Source of the DNA: JBAYIE01 sp041665785
Lineage (GTDB): Bacteria; Bacteroidota; Bacteroidia; UKL13-3
Direction of reading: 5' to 3'
Length of the DNA: 64,000 bases
Assembly: GCA_041665785.1 (NCBI GenBank)
Contig: JBAYIE010000023.1
Span: forward strand, 3,549-67,548
The notes below the pieces were generated by a model. It worked only from the letters and a program-made list of their open reading frames with translations, was not told the origin of the DNA and searched no databases. Within the stretch, counting starts at the first letter, position 1; each line of letters starts with the position of its first letter. Positions 61,161 through 64,000 of this stretch are shown piece by piece. A program made the translations under genes and the position numbers.

Positions 61161-62063
61161 ATGAACACTTACATTAAAACAACTTTTCTCTTCGGAGCAA
61201 CTTTATTGGGAAGTTTAGCTCATGCAAATGCGCAAATTTCAGATAGCGGATTTGAACAATGGGATTCGGTAGAAACCAATGGATTTAAAAATTTTCTACC
61301 CGCCGGATGGTTTGATATTACCAATGTGGTATGTGATATGGAAAGCCAGCCATGGGCTGTAACACGCACAACGGACGCTTACAAAGGAATGTACGCCATT
61401 CAACTCAAAAACATTGAACTCTCCTTAAGTCAGCCTGCTATTTTATTCAGTTCGGCCGGTTACTCCGATCAGATAAACAATAAGATCCCGGTAAGTGCCC
61501 GCTATACCAGCCTGAATGGATTCTACAAATACATACCGGCTGCTGCAGACACCTTCAGTATCATGGTACTTATGTTTAAAGGAGAAGACATGATTGGTTT
61601 TGGTGAGTTCAGATCTTCTCAGCAAACCAATGACTATACAGCATTGCATATGCCGGTATTGTATACTGCTGCAGCATCGGTGGTTCCTGACAGTGCAGTC
61701 ATTATGATTTATGCCGGAAGCAGCGACCATTTTGTAGCCAACACAACCCTGTTGCTGGATGAAGTGGAATTTGGTATGACAAGCGGACTCTCACGCGAAT
61801 TTGGTGATTTGGATGCAAAGCTGGTTTTATCGCCTAATCCTGCCACCAATCATGTAAACCTCGAAATTCTGGGTGCTGAGAAGGGTAAGATGTTTGTTGA
61901 ACTGTATTCTATCACTGGCAGTCTGATCAAACGTATGGAAGTTGAAATTGGCAACGAAAAGCAGGAAGTGCGTTTGGATTTGACTGAAATTCCCAAAGGA
62001 TTGCTTTTTGTGAGCGTGACCGATCAAATTCATACAAAAAGTATAAAGCTCCTGCATCAGTAA
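61161..62063 (+). CDS. T9SS type A cargo protein
   Basis: This 300-residue secreted protein has a signal peptide to about ANAQ (residue 24), a beta-sandwich domain (about 25-210: DSGFEQWDSVETNGFKNFLPAGWFDITN, later DSAVIMIYAGSSDHFVANTTLLLDEVEF) like the carbohydrate-binding PCMD-type domain of Bacteroidota, and a type A sorting domain (about 220-300: LVLSPNPATNHVNLEILG to KSIKLLHQ). It is placed after the sigma gene and could be in its regulon. A glycan-binding surface role is likely but not shown. Confidence 0.85.
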   Translation: MNTYIKTTFLFGATLLGSLAHANAQISDSGFEQWDSVETNGFKNFLPAGWFDITNVVCDMESQPWAVTRTTDAYKGMYAIQLKNIELSLSQPAILFSSAGYSDQINNKIPVSARYTSLNGFYKYIPAAADTFSIMVLMFKGEDMIGFGEFRSSQQTNDYTALHMPVLYTAAASVVPDSAVIMIYAGSSDHFVANTTLLLDEVEFGMTSGLSREFGDLDAKLVLSPNPATNHVNLEILGAEKGKMFVELYSITGSLIKRMEVEIGNEKQEVRLDLTEIPKGLLFVSVTDQIHTKSIKLLHQ

Positions 62064-62098
62064 AATTTGTAACCCACTTGTTACGTATTAAAAATTCT

Positions 62099-62137
62099 AC
62101 CACACGGGTCCGGTTTCCGGGCCTGTGTGGTTTTTTT
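62099..62137 (+). terminator. Terminator after the T9SS cargo gene
   Basis: ACCACACGGGTCCGG and CCGGGCCTGTGTGGT form a 15-bp stem with two G-T pairs and a TTT loop, followed by seven Ts. It lies 36 bp after the stop codon. Confidence 0.93.
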
Positions 62138-62211
62138 ATTACGGCTGCTGAAAAAAAATAAAAAAAGTATCCTGTTATAGGGGTGGAAAGGAATGACGTT
62201 GTCTAATGAGC

Positions 62212-64000
62212 ATGAAGCAACGTTTAATCATGTTAGGAATATGGATCTTAAGCGCTACCTCCCTTTTTGCGCAAACAGATATCGCAGTTAGTGGCTATGT
62301 GTACGATGATAAAACCGGTGAATCGCTTATTGGTGTATCCGTTTATACATCATACGGAAAGGCGGGAACTCTCACCAATTCCTACGGTTTTTTTAGCTTA
62401 AGTATGGGTGCAAATGATACGCTGGAATTTTCCTATTTGGGATATGATGCCGCGAGAAGAATACACGCTGGATTGGAAGTCATGAAGATAAGAATGAAAC
62501 AATCTTCCGGACTCCTGAAAGAAGCAGAGATCAAGGCCAAACCGGTTCGGATCTCAAAACATGGAATGAATGCCCTGGATATGCAACAACTGAATCGTTT
62601 GCCGGCCATGGGAGGCGAAAGGGATCTGTTAAAAGCAGTTCAACTTTTACCCGGTGTAAAAAAGGGAGCAGATGGAACGGTGGGGATGATGGTACGGGGC
62701 GGATCCATGGATCAAAATCTGATTTTATTAGACGATGCACCGGTCTACAATCCATCGCACTTGCTCGGATTCTTTTCGTTGTTCAATACCGATGCGATCC
62801 GGGAAGTTAACCTGCAAAGCGGCGGGTATCATGCGTCATGTGGTGGTCGTTTATCGTCGGTCCTGGATGTACGTATGAGCGATGGAAACAGCTATTCAAC
62901 TTCGGTGACAGGCTCTGCCGGCTTGCTGGCATCCGGTGCAATGGTGCAAGGACCTTTACCGGGAAATAAGGGTTCTTATTTACTGGCAGGACGTGTCAGT
63001 TATGTAAATCAGGTATATGCCCTGGCCGGTAAAGACCTACCCTTTTACTTCTACGATTTAAATGGGAAAATGCACTGGAATTTCGGAAAGAAGGATAAGC
63101 TTTTCCTGAGTTTTTACACCGGCGACGATATATTGAATTCATCCCGGGAAGATTCTGCCGGAGTAGTACGCATACGTTCCAATATGGGAAATCGCATCAG
63201 TTCGGTTCGCTGGAATCATGCTTACAGCGATCGCAAAACGTTTTCAAATTTTACAGTATTCAACAGTGTTTACCGATACCGGATCAATGCTCATCTGGGT
63301 CAGCAGGAATTAAACATTACAGCTAATATTCAGGATCTGGGCTATCGCCTGGCGTTTACACGTTATATAAATTCAAAAATGAATCTGGCTTTCGGAACTG
63401 ATTTTATCAAACATGCATTGAGTCCAAACAGTTCAGAACTTACGGGTGAATTCAGTGATGCGTTAAAGAATTATAAAGCGCCTCGCATATATCTTGAAGA
63501 AGCGGCAATTTATACTTCATTGGAAACCCGTTTACACGTCAACATCCTGTTGACTACCGGAATCCGGCTGTCTTCAGCAAAAGCAAAAGAAGTCACTTAT
63601 TATCAACCTGAGCCTCGGCTGAGTTTAACCTGGAATTTGAATCAGGATCATGCAATAACTGCTTCTTATGCATGGATGACCCAGTACATGTTTTTGCTTT
63701 CCTCCGGTTCATCTTTACTGCCAACCGATTTGTGGTATGGGGTGGATAAAACGATTAAACCACAACACTCTCAGACGATGGCCCTTGGCTATCAGTACGA
63801 AGGTTCTGCTACACAAAACAAAATAGAGTTTTATTATAAGCCCATGCAAAATCTGGTGGAGTACAGAGAAGGTACCACCGAGTTAATCACCACCGATTTA
63901 AATGAAATAGTTGTTCAGGGTAAGGGCGAGGCCTATGGAATGGAATACATGCATAAATGGAATGCCGGTAAATGGAACATTACCGGGGTATATACTTTAT
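62212..64000 (+). CDS. TonB-dependent receptor, cut by the window end
   Basis: Reading from ATG 62212 stays open to the window end (about 596 codons). It starts with a signal peptide (MKQRLIMLGIWILSATSLFAQ), then a carboxypeptidase-regulatory domain (VSGYVYDDKTGESLIGVSVY, NSYGFFSLSM), a plug (LPGVKKGADGTVGMMVRGGS, LILLDDAPVYNPSHLLGFFSLFN, GGYHASCGGRLSSVLDVRMSDGN) and barrel strands. It is clearly related to the receptor at 55995 but lacks the STN domain, so it cannot signal through FecR in the same manner. The C-terminal third lies outside the window. Confidence 0.93.
   Translation, partial: MKQRLIMLGIWILSATSLFAQTDIAVSGYVYDDKTGESLIGVSVYTSYGKAGTLTNSYGFFSLSMGANDTLEFSYLGYDAARRIHAGLEVMKIRMKQSSGLLKEAEIKAKPVRISKHGMNALDMQQLNRLPAMGGERDLLKAVQLLPGVKKGADGTVGMMVRGGSMDQNLILLDDAPVYNPSHLLGFFSLFNTDAIREVNLQSGGYHASCGGRLSSVLDVRMSDGNSYSTSVTGSAGLLASGAMVQGPLPGNKGSYLLAGRVSYVNQVYALAGKDLPFYFYDLNGKMHWNFGKKDKLFLSFYTGDDILNSSREDSAGVVRIRSNMGNRISSVRWNHAYSDRKTFSNFTVFNSVYRYRINAHLGQQELNITANIQDLGYRLAFTRYINSKMNLAFGTDFIKHALSPNSSELTGEFSDALKNYKAPRIYLEEAAIYTSLETRLHVNILLTTGIRLSSAKAKEVTYYQPEPRLSLTWNLNQDHAITASYAWMTQYMFLLSSGSSLLPTDLWYGVDKTIKPQHSQTMALGYQYEGSATQNKIEFYYKPMQNLVEYREGTTELITTDLNEIVVQGKGEAYGMEYMHKWNAGKWNITGVYTL

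Overview
The window is chromosomal DNA from a member of the Bacteroidota. The signs are type IX secretion parts (GldM, a PorV/PorQ-family protein, a PorE-like lipoprotein, type A and type B sorting domains), type III glutamine synthetase, BshA of bacillithiol synthesis, the carbamoyl-acetyl/succinylornithine type of arginine pathway, TonB receptors with a FecR/ECF sigma pair, and several promoters of the Bacteroidota form TAnnTTTG. The order within the phylum cannot be fixed from this sequence alone.

Layout. 0-2 kb: an orphan gldM with its own terminator. 2-4.1 kb: a hybrid histidine kinase and a NarL-type regulator. 4.2-12.5 kb: the most unusual region, with five tandem ~190-residue secreted proteins sharing a GxCYTG motif, a two-domain PapD-like chaperone, an 897-residue outer-membrane protein laid out like an usher (N-terminal beta domains, barrel, C-terminal beta domains), a sixth subunit and a small outer-membrane protein. 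I read this as a divergent chaperone-usher-like surface fibre system. The six subunits fall into three pairs of paralogues, which points to duplication of a three-gene module. 12.4-13.2 kb: a glycerophosphodiesterase lipoprotein that overlaps the preceding gene.

13.6-21.7 kb: an eight-gene, tightly packed arginine operon (GNAT, argG, argC, argD, argF', argB, argE, argH). 21.9-25.2 kb: a membrane protein, an XRE regulator and glnN. 25.2-36.5 kb: PorE-like protein, lipoprotein, bshA, a structured RNA-like element in a 0.6 kb gap, a GH3/beta-lactamase fusion, a CNNM transporter, a PorV/PorQ-family protein and a beta-propeller lipoprotein. 36.5-38.5 kb: a HigBA toxin-antitoxin pair with a clear promoter/operator, and a membrane Fe-S protein. 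38.6-39.2 kb: tRNA-Phe flanked by partial copies of itself. 39.3-48 kb: an accessory stretch with a barrel gene broken by one stop codon, a class III cyclase with TPRs and an unknown neighbour, a decayed ssb fragment, a GT39 glycosyltransferase and a large T9SS cargo protein.

48-53.5 kb: GNAT, a type B T9SS cargo, a repeat-rich gap with two 20-bp palindromes, dCMP deaminase and a P-loop kinase. 53.7-55.9 kb: a sulfide operon (SQR, DsrC/TusE-like, DsrE-like) behind a Crp/Fnr-type palindrome. 56-64 kb: a TonB receptor, DUF4249 lipoprotein, FecR and ECF sigma in reversed order, a type A T9SS cargo, and a second TonB receptor cut by the window end.

The genes fit an envelope-centred lifestyle: T9SS exports adhesins and enzymes, a separate Sec/chaperone route appears to build fibres, and TonB receptors take up nutrients under anti-sigma control.
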